From the NCBI RefSeq assembly GCF_047675955.1, contig NC_132918.1, forward strand, positions 88,368,879 to 88,432,878: a stretch of DNA of 64,000 bases, given 5' to 3'. This document shows, piece after piece, positions 41,001 to 55,093 of the stretch. The DNA is from Chlorocebus sabaeus (Eukaryota; Chordata; Mammalia; Primates; Cercopithecidae). The position numbers and the translations under genes are program-made. The notes beneath the pieces are model-generated. The model was not told where the DNA came from, searched no databases, and worked only from the letters and a program-made list of their open reading frames with translations. Position 1 is the first letter of the stretch, and each line of letters begins with the position of its first letter.

Positions 41001-44000
41001 ACATTCTAGAAAAGCCAAAACTACTGAGACAGTAAAAGATCACAGTGGTTGCTAAGAGCTTTGGGGAAGATGGGAAGATGACTAGGCAGAGCAAAGAGGA
41101 TTTTTAGGGCAGTGAAAATACTCTGTGTGATAATATAATGATGGATATATGTCATTGTACATATGTTCAAACCCATAAAATGTGCAAGACCAGGAATGAA
41201 CTGTAATGTAAGCTATGGACTTTGGATAATGATGATGTTATTATTAATTGTTTCTCACGAAATACTTTCATTGAGTTTTGCCAAACTCTTGTGTCCGTAA
41301 CCAACCTATGATTGCAATTGATGACTGAATTAGTTCCAACATGAATGTTGGTTGGGATTTTCCTTTAGCTGAGCTAATAAGACCAAAGCAAAACAACAAA
41401 GACATGTCAAAAACTTCAGTCATTCATCAATGGAAGTTCATCAGTTACAGCAAATATACACTTTGTGGGGAATGTTGACAGTAGCAGAGGCTACGCATCT
41501 GTCGGGGAAGGAAGTACACGGGAAACCTCTGTACCTTCCTCTCATTTTTGTTGTGAATCTAAGTCAGCCCTAAAAAAGAATAAAGTCATCAATAAAAAAA
41601 TTTTCCATTGCAGGGAAATTAGGGAGACAATCTGTATATCCATTAGAAGGTGGAGGGTAAGAGAGATACAATGGCAAGATTACCTTTAAGCTTCATTCTA
41701 AATCCTGAGGGGCTAAGATTTAGATATGAGAAATATAAAAGCCATTTGGCTTCTATAAATTGGGCACATTTTAACTATAACTATATCTAAAAGCATTCTG
41801 AAGTTAGTGTTCCTGATTTTCAAGCTGCTTTTTTCATTTTAAGTGTTTAGTGACCATTTATAGAAGTTCCAAATTTTACAGAAAACAGCAAAATAACAAG
41901 CAAGCTTTTCTTTTGCTAATACTTTCTTGCAATACTCAAAAATGAGGATTCTATTTCCTCTCTGTGTATATATTTGGGAATAAGTTACACATCACTGCTG
42001 CTGTTGCAGCTGCTGTTCCTCACGGTAGACAAAGTTTTCCAAGGCAGAGGGAGGCCAGCTGAGGGTAGCACCTCTGGTAAGAAAGTTTTAAAATGTCTTA
42101 CTTGTTACACCAATAAGAGTTGTAATGGCCAGATCCTGGAACAGAAACTGGTAATTTGAAAGGCTGTTTGTCTCCTGAAAATGAAAAGAAAGCAGATCAA
42201 AAAAGTTGTGACCTTCGGGATGAAATTAGATGCTGATTCCATTTATTTTCTCACTGCGACATAGGGTTTTTCAAGTAAATTACTGTGGAGATGCTGTGGT
42301 CAGGGCCTGGTTGAGTTGGTGAGTGACGGTGTTGGTGGAAGTAATCAGAGCCAAACCTGTGAGACCCTCTCTATCCAGGAGGCCTATGATCATGTGCTTT
42401 CAGGGTGAGATTGTTTGTGCATCCGTATTATTTTGTTGAGGAGGACGTCTTCCCCTACCAGATTCATCTCTGCTCTCTTTTCTACTTGTTAACAGAAAAA
42501 ACAGGATTTCATCTCACACAATAAAAGAACACATCCCCAAGTGACAACTGTGTGGTAACCTTACATAAATTTTACTGATGGAAACTAAGAATAAGTAAAC
42601 CCACTATTTGCATTCTTGAATGTTTTTAGACAAAATGTTAGAAAATCCTAGCAAAGCATCTTAATACTCTTGAGGAAAAAGTATTCAGGTCTTACTGATT
42701 TTAAGAAACTCACTTTCTTGCTCCCCACCCCTTAGTGGAAAGGAGATAATGTTCAATGTTTAATTCTACCTTTGAGAATAATTTGGGAATTCTAAAATAG
42801 AGCCCAATTTCTATAAATAGCCTATCCTTCTCTGGTCCGTTTATAAAGGTATATATATCTTTTCCTACTCACTGATATATATATTTCAGATGTATATATC
42901 TGAAAGCAATAGGACTAAAACCTTTAACCCAGGAAAAAGAAGGCAGTATATAAAGATGAAGCTGGATACCTGCCACACAGATATCCAGATGAAATTTCTT
43001 TTATTGGTGTTGGTTAATAGGATAATCTCACATGTTGAATTCACAGACGATGGGCATGTTTTTTTCTCCTCTTATATCTTGTTAAATGACAAAAGTGATC
43101 ACAAGACCTATGTATTTTTTGTGGTATGACATGCCAGTTTTCACATCCCTATATTCAGGGAGCCAGTGGCATGCTGGCTTATACTAACACTTAAAAGTCA
43201 ATTGCTACATTTTCAGAGATGTTGTGAGCCGGTTGTTAAATAAAGCCAATATAAAAACTTAAATTATACAAGTGTACCATTAAATAAATTATACTAAAGC
43301 CAAAGTTAATAAATACTCAAAGCTCAGCACTTTCTAAATATTTTTCTACATTTTACTGTATTCTGTGCCCTTGAGGTTATTTACAACTTTTGTATCTATA
43401 TGGGGCAAGTAGAACCATATGCAACTGTACATCTTTCCCCACTTCATGTTCAGTGACAATGGACAGATAGCTTGAAACTGGTTTTGGTAGGAGTATTGAC
43501 ACCACTGAAATGGGCATAAATTAATAATCAGGTCTTTTTTTCATGCTAAATGAAGCATTTAGCAGCACCCTGATGCAGAGAACCATTTCTTTATTGAGTG
43601 GTAGACTAGGGTAGAGCCACATTGGAATTAAGAAGATAAAGACCTTGTCCAATCAGGTAAAAGTAGCAGCAAGAGAAAAAGCAATATATTCAGTTGTGAT
43701 CCTCAGCTATTACTAGATAAAAGGTTTCTATATCAGAGAATTGACATCAGCAACCTTTCCTGTGCAAATCTATCTATTTCTGATTTACTTAAAAAATTCT
43801 TAAGGATATTTTTGGAGGGGCTATTGTTGCTCAGATATCCTATTTGTACTCTTTCTTTGAGACGCATTGTAAATTGAGAGTGCATTGCTACTTGTTTTAG
43901 TTCACACTAACCAAGAGGCTAAGTCCCAAGTCATACCCAGTAGAGCAGCAGAACACCAACATACTGAATCATGCTGTACAGAGCCATGTACTTAAACATG

Positions 44001-47000
44001 CAAAAGGAGGTAACGAGAGCTGCACGTCCTTCCCTGTGTAAGAAAAGAGATGATAAAGATGTGAAAGTAATGAAAAGACATAAGGTCAGTCATTCTGTGC
44101 TGTTCAGCAAAGCTCAGGAGAAAAAAAATCCAAAGTCATTATACAACTGTTTGTCTGAAAATGGACATCCCTGAGCTCGTGGATGCAGGCTGTCAGTAAA
44201 CTAAACAACCCAATTTTCAAGAAGGCCAATTCCAGGCCAAGGTCCAAGGTCCTTGAACTGGTGATGGAGTCCAGATTTACAGTTGCTCTTGTCCTTTCAG
44301 CAGGCAATGTTTTAACTCCTAAACTCAGTGGAGCTAGTGCCAGATCTTCTACCTACTCACTAATGTGATGCAGAAGATCATTTCTCTTGTCTCAGTTTCT
44401 TCATCTGTGAACTAATGGATTTAAATAAAATTGCAGATTCAGGGGTTATTTTCATACAGGAGCTACAGGAGCTTCAGGATCTTGGCAAACATTTGATTCA
44501 AATTTCATTTTGGCAGTCCCAACTTTTTCTAAAACTGGACCGAAACAATATACACACTCAAATTAGTCATATATCAAATTGAAATGGGCTGGAAAGGATG
44601 AGCATTTTCATCTCTGTTATCGTTGATTGACTGAGTAAATAGTACACATTTAAAGCATGAAATAGATGACATATGAAATGTCACTTTTAACTTCTATTTC
44701 ATTCAGGGAAAAATAGAGTTTAAGTTACACTTTTTAAATTTAAATCATACTTTTTTTTTTCCCAACAGGGTCTTGCTCAGTCACCCAGGCTGGAGTGTAG
44801 TGGCATGATCTCAGCTCACTGCAACGTCCGCCTCCAAGGTTCAAGTGATTCTCCTGCCTCAGCCTCCTGAGTGTCTGGGACCACAGGCATGCGCCACCAG
44901 GTCTAACTAAATTTTTTTGTATGTTTAGTAGAGACTGGATTTCACCATGTTGGCCAGGTTGGTCTCGAACTCCTGACCTCAAGTGATGCACCCACCTCGG
45001 CCTCCCAAAGTGCTGGGATTACAGGCATCAGTCACCACACCCAGCCTAGATCATACTTCTTTAAGTTTAAACTCATGCCCATTATGGTGTCCTGGGGTGT
45101 TAAAACCTGATCCTCAAACCAGGTGTTTTTCTGTATCAGAGTTTTGCCATGACATTTCCTCTGCCCGCAGGTAGTTTCTCCTTATCGCTTAGAGAGGTTC
45201 TCTAAGGTTCTCTGCCCAGAGGTAGTTTCTCCTTATTGCTTCTCTAGAGAGATTCTCTAAGCAATAAAGAGAGGTTCTCCTAAGGGAGGTTTTCCCGTAC
45301 CACCCCATCTGAAGCAGCTGCTTCCACCTATATAGCCATCTTATTCCCTTTACCCTTTTTATTTCCTGGACAGCACCTATCAAAATCAGTAAGTATCGTC
45401 TTTATCTCCCTTAGTTTCTGGCACTAAATGCCTACTCACTAAATATTTGTCAAATGCATGAATAAATAAAAAATTGGGAGGACCTAGCCAAATTATTATT
45501 TTCATGTGGTGGAAATAGTATATCTGTAGATAAAATACACTTGAATAAAATTAATTCTAAAATAATGTCTAACCTCATATGGTTGTATGAGCTTGGGCAC
45601 ATCAGTTAAATTTTCTGAACTTCAATTTTTTTATTTGTTAAAAAAAAAAAAAAAAAAGAGCCATTCCTGCATCTCCAGGCTGTTTTGAAGTGTGAGACGG
45701 TAGGCATTATAGCATTTTAAAACTAGAAACACATGTCAGTTACAATAATCAAGAGCAGCCACCATGCTCACTATCTCTAGCATTCAAATATAATGGAGCA
45801 GAAGTACATTTTTGGCAGGGTGGCAGGGAGAGCATCAAAGCAAATTTTAGTGAGAGCAGCAAAAGCCAATAAAGATTTTCAAAACATTATTTTTCAAATA
45901 AAGACTGAAAGGAGATAGCTACATTTGAAAAATGAGGATGATTGACACTTTCAAAGCCATAACAAGTTCCAGATTCCAATCTTCTAAAATTAACCTAATC
46001 AGTGAATTCGCTGGAAATGCCACTGCTCTCCCAATGTTACTTTTAACTTCTGGAAAACCCATTTGGAAGTAGGATGCTTGGCTGCATTCTTCTACAAAGC
46101 ACCCTCCCCACCCAGGGACACCAAGTTTCTCTGGTCTTTCCCAGGCAGAACAATGTGATTTGTACCAGAAGTCAAGAGAGAGAAAGCAATGTTTGAGGAA
46201 GTGCCTACTTACTTGATAAGGTGAGGTACGCACTCAATGTTTGGAGTTTTGGAAGTGAAAGGTGAGGCCACAGATGCCTCCTGCTCTGATAAAGAGATGC
46301 CCACATGAGCCATTTTCAGAGCCTGAAAGCAAAGAATCAGCTTACTTCCCACACAGACTCACATATGTCTCTACTAAAGCCTCATAAGAAAAGGCCAGTT
46401 AAGCTGGCCACAAGGTGCTTTGTGTGCCCAAACTCTAACCAAGAGACTTAACCCTGCCTGGAACATAAAAGATGGTATTAGGATACCTAGCCAAAGAAAT
46501 GAGAACCCTAGAACCAAATTCTACCCCATGCAGCCTAAACTAACCATTGAATCAACGTGTGACTTTGGTCAAAAGCCTCCCAATGCAACAGTTTATCCAT
46601 CAAGAGGAATGGAAATGATATATACGCCAGGAGTACTACCTCTAAAGGGCTTGAGTATAATTGAATGTGAGATTATGGCCACACACACTGGCAGCTACTT
46701 ACCCCACAGTCATTGGCTCCGTCACCACACATACCTACAAAGTAACTAAGAGGGAACCACATTAATTGTAGATGAGATCAAAGCTATCTTGCTAATTTCT
46801 CTAATTAAAAAAAACAAAGTAACCATCACTACTCAGGGTTCAAACTCATTATTTAAGGGAAATTTCCTAAGAGTCTAGTTTGACTGAAAACAGTGTGATT
46901 CAGCAGTTTATACAATGGATTTAGAGATTCAGAACATGATTCCTTTACTGTAAGTGTTTCATGTAGACACTGCATATCACTGCGTAGGGAGAGCTTTCTC

Positions 47001-50000
47001 AGCTGTCAGACAGAGGTACTCACAATTCTATGATGTAAGCATGGCATAGCAGAGAGGGCACAAGATTTGAAACCAGATCTAGATTTTGACCTGGTCATCT
47101 TACCATTTTCACTATTATTATTCCCATCATTATTATTATTTTTCCCATAAAGGGCTATGAGTATTAAATGAGGTGCTGTATGGAAAAGTACTTATAAAGT
47201 CTAAAATGATAACAAGTCATAGTTGTTTGTGCTGTTAATACTAGCATGAGAGGAAATCCACCCTGTCAACAGTCACTCAACTCAAGTATGTAATGTCAGG
47301 CCTAGAAGTTGAAGAAAGAAAACACATCCCTGTTTCAGAATGGCTTTCTGAGGCTGGGTGAATACTCTCTTGAATCATTGACAAGGATTCTGGATAGCCA
47401 GCTTTTTAAATTATGAGCATTCTGACAGCATTCATAGAACATGCTATACTTTTCTTCCACACTGCCATATGGAAGTAACTCGTTGACTCTCTAGGTTTCA
47501 GCCACGTTGAGAAGACAGGGTTTTCTGAGCTGAGAAGCTAGCCTGACAACAGAATCAAATGAATAGGAGGGCAGAGTAGAAACGAGTAGGAGTTGGAGTC
47601 ATGTTGTTGTGACATGGTGACCAAAGTGGAGAAAGGCTCTGGTACTCTGTGGGGTTCTATTAACAGGAAATAAAGGGTCCCGAATGACAGGCACTTCATT
47701 TGGACTGCCCATTCTGTCTAGGAATGGAGACCCTTTGTGTTAGGAGAGAAGAATTTTTCTGATTTAGGATGGAAAAATGCTTTGGCACACAAATATTTTA
47801 GTATTTTTAGTGTTACATGAATCTCTGGTCATATGAATGCCCCTATATCATCATTGTGATGAGAGCGTATGCAAATAAAGTCTAAATACTCATTGTTCCC
47901 CCAGAAGCTGAGCTCAAGTCATCTTTCCATTCGTATTTCTCCCCATACTCTTTCAGGCCCCTTAGGTTCTAGTCCAGTGATTCTCAACATTGAATGCAAA
48001 ATTGACTTATGTGAAAAAACAATACTGATTTTTCAAGCCCCGTATAAACAACTGAATCAGGATCTCTGAATGGTGAGATCCCTTGGTATTGCTATTTTTC
48101 CAAAGCTCCTAAGCGATTATCTCATGCAGCCAGACTAAGGACCAGTGCCCTTGCCAAACTGAGTGACTCCCTGTACCTCTTCCACTCCCCCCGACTGTTA
48201 TGCCTCCATGCAGTTCATGCCACCTGCACTGGCAAAGAACCTACTCCAGTTTCTGAAATTCTTCCACCAGACTGGACTTCTGCCCGGGAGACATTCTTGC
48301 AAAGATGGTCCCATTGATCAGTATCTGTAAGGAACCCAAAATGGAGATTTTTTTTTTTAATCAAGTCAGCTGGTTGTACATGAAATAATTAATAACACTC
48401 AGAATGTTGACTGCATCATGACACTTATGATGAAGAAAAAAAAAAAGTTTCCAATGAGCCTTCCTTTGGATTTTAAGACAAACATGGAGGTTCTGGTCAT
48501 CAGATAAATGATCAGTGAAAAACAAAAATCAGTAAAGATAATTACTTAACAAAAAATACTTTATGAAAATGATGACCTACAGGAATTTACCTCAGCTGTC
48601 ATGGGGAATGTGGTCCTGAAAAATCTTGAGCTTAATGGAACCTTGAACTGCAAAACAGCAAGAGGTTGAGGGATAACTATGTATCTAAAACTTACCTCCC
48701 CCCACTAAAGCTTCAAGTTCAACCCTCTTGAGTACTGAGGTCATCTATCAAAAAACGAATGGCATTCCCTTATTCTTGGTCTGCCTTCCTGTATAATTGC
48801 AGGGTTTCCACTATACTTTGAGACCCCTTACCATGGCAATATAGTGACAGCCACCCAAAATCATCTTTATAATTCAAGAAATCACTGATACTTGTATAGA
48901 TGGTGGAAAATTGACTAGTCAAGTTTATTTATTTCAAACCTAGTAGGAAACAAGACAATAGTATCTTCTGCAAAAATATCCGGCTCTCTTAAGAGACAGA
49001 GAACTCCCTGAGTATATTTTTCCTGTTTCAAGATTTGAAATAATGTAGGACCATGCTCTGTAAGTGACGTCACCAGCATTTTCACAGGGAGACTGTCACC
49101 CTCTTAGAACTTACCTTTGGCAGTAGGCTGCTAAAATGTTGACTTATAATATGAAAGGATTTTCCAGTTAGGGCAAAATGGTAACTTCCTTCTCTGCCAT
49201 TATCAGAGACTTCATCCCTGATGTTAATGTAATTGTCCTACGAAGCAAGACACAGTGATTTTAGACTCTTTCATTTGACAGAGTGGTTAGAACCACAAGC
49301 ATATCTGAGAGAAGATAATGAAGACAGACCAGGATCTATCTGTAAAAGTCACTCTGATTCCTCAGAGAAGCATTTTCTCTTTGCTGGATCAATCTTTGCA
49401 CATCACAGACAACTAGTGAATAGGAGCATAACACTTACTCATGTCCTGTTTTCATCGTGATTTGATCTTGGTGAGTCCCAGAGAAGAGCACATTTCACAC
49501 ATTTCAAGTGTAAAATACAAAAGCACTGCAGCTTAACAAATTTCTCCCTGAAATGAGAACTTACTATTTTTTTTCCTTAGGGAACTAATATTGTTCTACA
49601 AGGACACAATGGAGATAGAATACTGACAAGGCTGGAGATAAATGAATGAAACTTTTTTCTGAAAACATAGTCTGATTTTCTGAGACACACAGCAGCATCT
49701 CTCCCAAAGACTAGATCCCCTTTGAACCCAGTGGGGTGATTGACAAGCAAGGGGAAAGGGAGAAAATAGATTCAGCTCCACTCACTATATTCTGTCTCAT
49801 ACAGGGCAAACCATTTTTTTAAGTTTAAAAGACGGATTATTTCCAGCACACAAGAAAGCACTATACCTTCAAGCTCAGTATGAAAAGTATGGAAAAACCA
49901 GTGTAATTGAGTTCATTCAACAGCATGAATGCTAGACATTTGGAAGCATATGTTGACTCTCGGTCAAAGCTGTTCAGTCACCAACACTGCAAGCCATGTT

Positions 50001-53000
50001 GGTAATGTGGCAGAATGTCTGTGTTCAGGAGTACCTGATTCCCATACGTAATGTGTTTCTTCTCTTCTACTAATGTCCAAGATATAGATGCTGATGAGGA
50101 CCCGTTGGTTTCATTTGCTTCAATGAGAATGACTTTCTGGTTTTCAGAAACCATTCCAGATTTTCTGGCCACTGTTATTGCAGTCTGAAGATTGTCACCT
50201 AGAGGAAAGGAGGAGTATCTCAAGATGAGATTGACGAGATTGAATTAATTCATGCAGAGCCTTGAAAATCAGAGCAGGGAGTTCAGTCCTTATTTAAGGT
50301 ATGAAGAGAAATGATTTCTAATATCTTTTTCAGCCCTGACCTTCTGTGACTCCATGATCCCTTTTCCCCTTCTTACTGCTTTTCATCAGGTTACTTCATG
50401 ATCCACCAGTGTATTTTTGTCAGACTGGGGGAAAAAATAAAAAAGCAAAATTCAAATCTATTTTCGTCATTTGTTAGCAGCTTTGCAAATGTTTAGGCAA
50501 ATCCTCTGGTTTAGTAGAGTATCTGGTGGCTCCACTTCCAGGCAAAATGGAATAAGCCCACTACGATCTATCTCTCCCACTGATTACAATGGAAAACTCT
50601 GAACAAAAACCAAGAAGCAACTCCTCAAGGACTTTGAAAAGTAAACAAAAGCAGGCAGATGGTGGAAGGCAGTCAAATTTGCAGAAGCAACCTACAAGGG
50701 GATGAGTTTCTCGACTTTTTTTCTCTTCCTGTTCCATATTTGACTGGCGCGTGGGCCTCAGTTAAAAAGCTGTTCGGGCAGCAGAACTCTAAAAGATGCC
50801 CAGTCTTTCTGGCCAGAAGAGCCAGGAAAAGGGAATCTTGTAGGCTAAAGGGCATGGGCGGAATCCTGGAAAGGAGAGAGCCAGACATGGGGACTAATTC
50901 AGTATGTGAATTACATAAGTCCCAAGTTCAGTCTAGAGCTGTGCATGTATGGACCAGATCCAAAGAAAGATAACAAAAATTCCAGGAATTGAACTATGAT
51001 GTAAATCACCCCCCATTTGTGAGAGTAACCTCTGAGTGAGGCAGACCCAAACATCATAGCAAAATATTTTATATTTAAGCTAAGATTGAAACTGCCACCT
51101 ACAACAGGAAAGACAGAACTTACAGTTGATTGTTAGCCAGACAAACAAACAAGAAAACCCTCAACATTCTCCAGAAGATTTTAACAGGATTCAAAGTTTC
51201 ACAACATAATACTCAAAATGTTTGGGATATTCAATATGAAAAATCTGGAAAATCTGGCTAATTCTCAAGAAAAGCCACAACAGTTGCTAATCTATAGATA
51301 GTCTAGATGTTGAAAGTGTCAGATAATGGTTTTTAAAGCAGCTATTGTAAGACCCCTTCATGTGGTAACTGTTAATATTCTTGAAATGAAAGCTAGAAGT
51401 TCTCAATAAGAAAATATAAACTGTGCGAAAAAACCAAATGGATACTTTAGAATTAAAAAATATAATACCTGAAATTTAAAAAAGAAAAATCACTCAATGT
51501 ACTCAATAGCAGAATAGATCAATGGAAATTACACAACCTAAAGAGCAGAGAGAAAAAAATCATTTTCGTGAACAGACTCAAAGATACCAAAATAATTCAT
51601 ATTCATGTCATTAGAGTCCAAGAAGATGAGGAAAAAAGTTGAAAAAGAAAAAAAATTGACAAAATCATAGGAGAAATTTTCCCAAGTATGATAAAAGACC
51701 TAAATGTACAGATTCAAGAAGTTCAGTGAATTCCAAACAAGATAAACTTAGTGAGAATCACAAGCAGACACATAGTAATCAAACTGCTAAAAATCAAAGA
51801 TAAACAAAAAAAGCAGTTAGAGAAAACCACATTACAAATAAGAAGACAGTAATTCAAATTATCACAGATTTCTGAACATCTTTGAAGTGCTGACTTCATC
51901 TTTCACTTTGAAGTGTCAATTCTGACTCCTATAATAGCTGCTGAAAATATCCTTCAGGAATAAAGGAGAAATAAAGACTTTATCAGATGAAGGAAAATGA
52001 AGATAATTTGTTGACAGTGGACATGCTCAAAAAATAAACAACAACAACAAAAGCTACAGGGTTCTTTAGGTTGAAATGAAAGGAAATGATGCCAGAGGTT
52101 AACTTGTAACTTAAGGAATGAAAACACAGAAATGACAATGATCTGGGTAATTATAAAAGTCTAGTTTTCTGTACTCATGCTCTTTAACTCTTCACTGTTG
52201 AAAGTAAAGACTATCACATTATCTGGTGGGGGTTTTCGACATATGTCATACTTATGACAATAATAACATAAAGAAGAGAAAGCAAGAGACATTCCTGGTT
52301 ATAAGGCTTCTTGAAAGGAGAGGTATGTACGTTGTGATGCCTACAGCAACCATTAAAAAATTAATCATATAATATCTGGCTGGCTATCCTTAACGTAGCT
52401 TCTCCCAGGTTTCTACCAAAATATGCATGAAGATCCTCAAAAGAGCTGAAGTGGTGGGAAGGAGCTGCCTGAGGCTGGAAGGATACAGGGAGCCCTGAGT
52501 GCTCACAGGTTTCCTCCATGCTACACAGCAGGCCCCTGACAGCCTTTCTGCTTTTTGCCCTCCACCACCTGTGAGAGATCCACCACCTGTGAGACATCTA
52601 CCACCTGTGAGACATCTACCACCTGTGCGACACCCACCACCTGTGAGACATCCACCACCTGTGAGACATCCACCACCTGTGAGACACCCACCACCTGTGA
52701 GACATCCACCACCTGTGAGACACCCACCACCTGTGAGAGATCCACCACCTGTGAGAGATCCACCACCTGTGAGACATCCACCACCTGTGAGAGATCCACC
52801 ACCTCTGAGAGATCCACCACCTGTGAGAGATCCACCACCTGTGAGAGATCTACCACCTGTGAGAGATCCACCACCTGTGAGAGATCCACCACCTCTGAGA
52901 GATCCACCACCTGTGAGACACCCACCACCTGTGAGAGATCCACCACCTGTGAGAGATCCACCACCTGTGAGACATCCACCACCTGTGAGAGATCTACCAC

Positions 53001-55050
53001 CTGTGAGAGATCTACCACCTGTGAGACATCCACCACCTGTGAGACATCCACCACCTGTGAGAGATCTACCACCTGTGAGACACCCACCACCTGTGAGAGA
53101 TCCACCACCTCTGAGAGATCCACCACCTCTGAGAGATCCACCACCTGTGAGACATCCACCACCTCTGAGAGATCCACCACCTGTGAGACATCCACCACCT
53201 ATGAGAGATCCACCACCTGTGAGACATCCACCACCTGTGAGACATCCACCACCTGTGAGACATCCACCACCTGTGAGAGATCCACCACCTCTGAGAGATC
53301 CACCACCTCTGAGAGATCTACTACCTGTGAGAGATCCACCACCTGTGAGAGATCCACCACCTGTGAGACATCCACCACCTGTGAGACATCCACCACCTGT
53401 GAGAGATCTACCACCTGTGAGAGATCCACCACCTGTGAGAGATCTACCACCTGTGAGAGATCTACCACCTGTGAGACATCCACCACCTGTGAGACATCCA
53501 CCACCTGTGAGAGATCTACTACCTGTGAGAGATCCACCACCTGTGAGAGATCCACCACCTGTGAGAGATCCACCACCTCTGAGAGATCCACCACCTCTGA
53601 GAGATCCACCACCTGTGAGACATCCACCACCTGTGAGAGATCCACCACCTGTGAGACATCCACCACCTGTGAGAGATCCACCACCTGTGAGACATCCACC
53701 ACCTGTGAGAGATCCACCACCTGTGAGAGATCCACCACCTGTGAGACATCCACCACCTGTGAGACATCCACCACCTCTGAGAGATCCACCACCTCTGAGA
53801 GATCTACTACCTGTGAGACATCCACCACCTGTGAGACATCCACCACCTGTGAGAGATCCACCACCTGTGAGAGATCTACCACCTGTGAGAGATCCACCAC
53901 CTGTGAGAGATCTACTACCTGTGAGAGATCCAGTTCTCGGGATAAACAGCCCAGGCCTGAGCTCCAATCATCTGACAGAAAAATCTAACAACCTTTCTAA
54001 GAAATCCGAGACACTGGACAGGAAAAGATCAGGAAGAACAATCAGAGCACATGACTAGAGAAGTCATGTGCACTGGCCAAGCGCGGTGGCTCACACCTGT
54101 AATCTCAGCATGTTGGGAGGCTGAGGCAGGCAGATCACGAGGTCAAGAGATCGAGACCATCCTGGCCAACATGGTGAAACCCTGTCTCTACTAAAAATGT
54201 AAAAATCAGCCAGGTGTGGCGGTGCATGCCTGTAATCCCAGCTACTTGGGAGACTGAGGCAGGAGAATCCCTTGAACCCGGGAGGCGGAGGTTGCAGTGA
54301 GCCAAGAAAGTACCACTGCACTCCAGCCCTAGTGACAGGGTGAGACTCCATCTCAAAAATATGTATATAATAAATAAATAAATAAATAAATAAAGCACTG
54401 GCCGGGTACGGTGGCTCATGCCTATAATCCCAGCACTTTGGGAAGCCAAGGTGGTAGGATCACTTGAGGTCAGGAGTTTGAGACCATCCTGGCCAACATG
54501 GTGAAACCCCGTCTCTACTAAAAATACAAAAATTAGCTGGGTATGGTGATGCACACCTGCAGTCCCAGCTGTTTGGGAGGCTGAGGCAGGAGAATCACTT
54601 GAACCCAGGAGGCGGAGGTTGCAGTGAGCCGAGATCATGGCACTGCGCTCCAGCCTGGTGACAGAGCGAGACTCCATCTCAAAAAATAAATAAAAATAAA
54701 AAATAAATAAGGAGAGCACTTAAGAAAACTCAAATCCCACCCCACACATGATTTAAGAACTGAACAATTCAAAAGGGGATTTGAAAAAGATAAAGAGCAT
54801 TGTTGAGACCTGAGATTGTGGTTCGAACAAACTGGGTGCAAAAAAAAAAAAAAAAAAAAAAGTCTTAAAGCAAAATTATAAAACTATATAATCTAAAGCA
54901 AGGAACAGTGGTGCATGCCTGCAGTCCCAGTTACTGAGGAGGCTTAGGCAGGAGGATCGCTTGAGCCCAGGAGCTCAAGGCTGAAGTGAGCTATGATCCT
55001 GCCACTGCATTGTAGCCTGGGCAACAGAGCAAGACTCTGTCTCTGAAAAA

Positions 55051-55093
<43 letters not shown>

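Larger units (their letters stand above)
20673..42101 (-). other. ATP13A4: ATP13A4 intron i-j (21.4 kb), L1-rich
   Basis: The longest intron of the window. Mostly nested L1/HAL1-like sequence on the plus strand, that is antisense to the gene. Stretches not assigned are 33300-33840 and parts of 41600-42100. Confidence 0.7.

Noticed and set aside
52561..53928. CRISPR array
   Set aside because: There are no spacers: the 18-bp units are contiguous, and the host is a primate.
52390..54058. Frames of 477-525 codons on both strands, which look like proline-arginine or glycine-rich repeat proteins
   Set aside because: They are produced by an 18-bp unit lacking stops in several frames at once. They have no conserved ends, promoter or family match, and lie in an intron.
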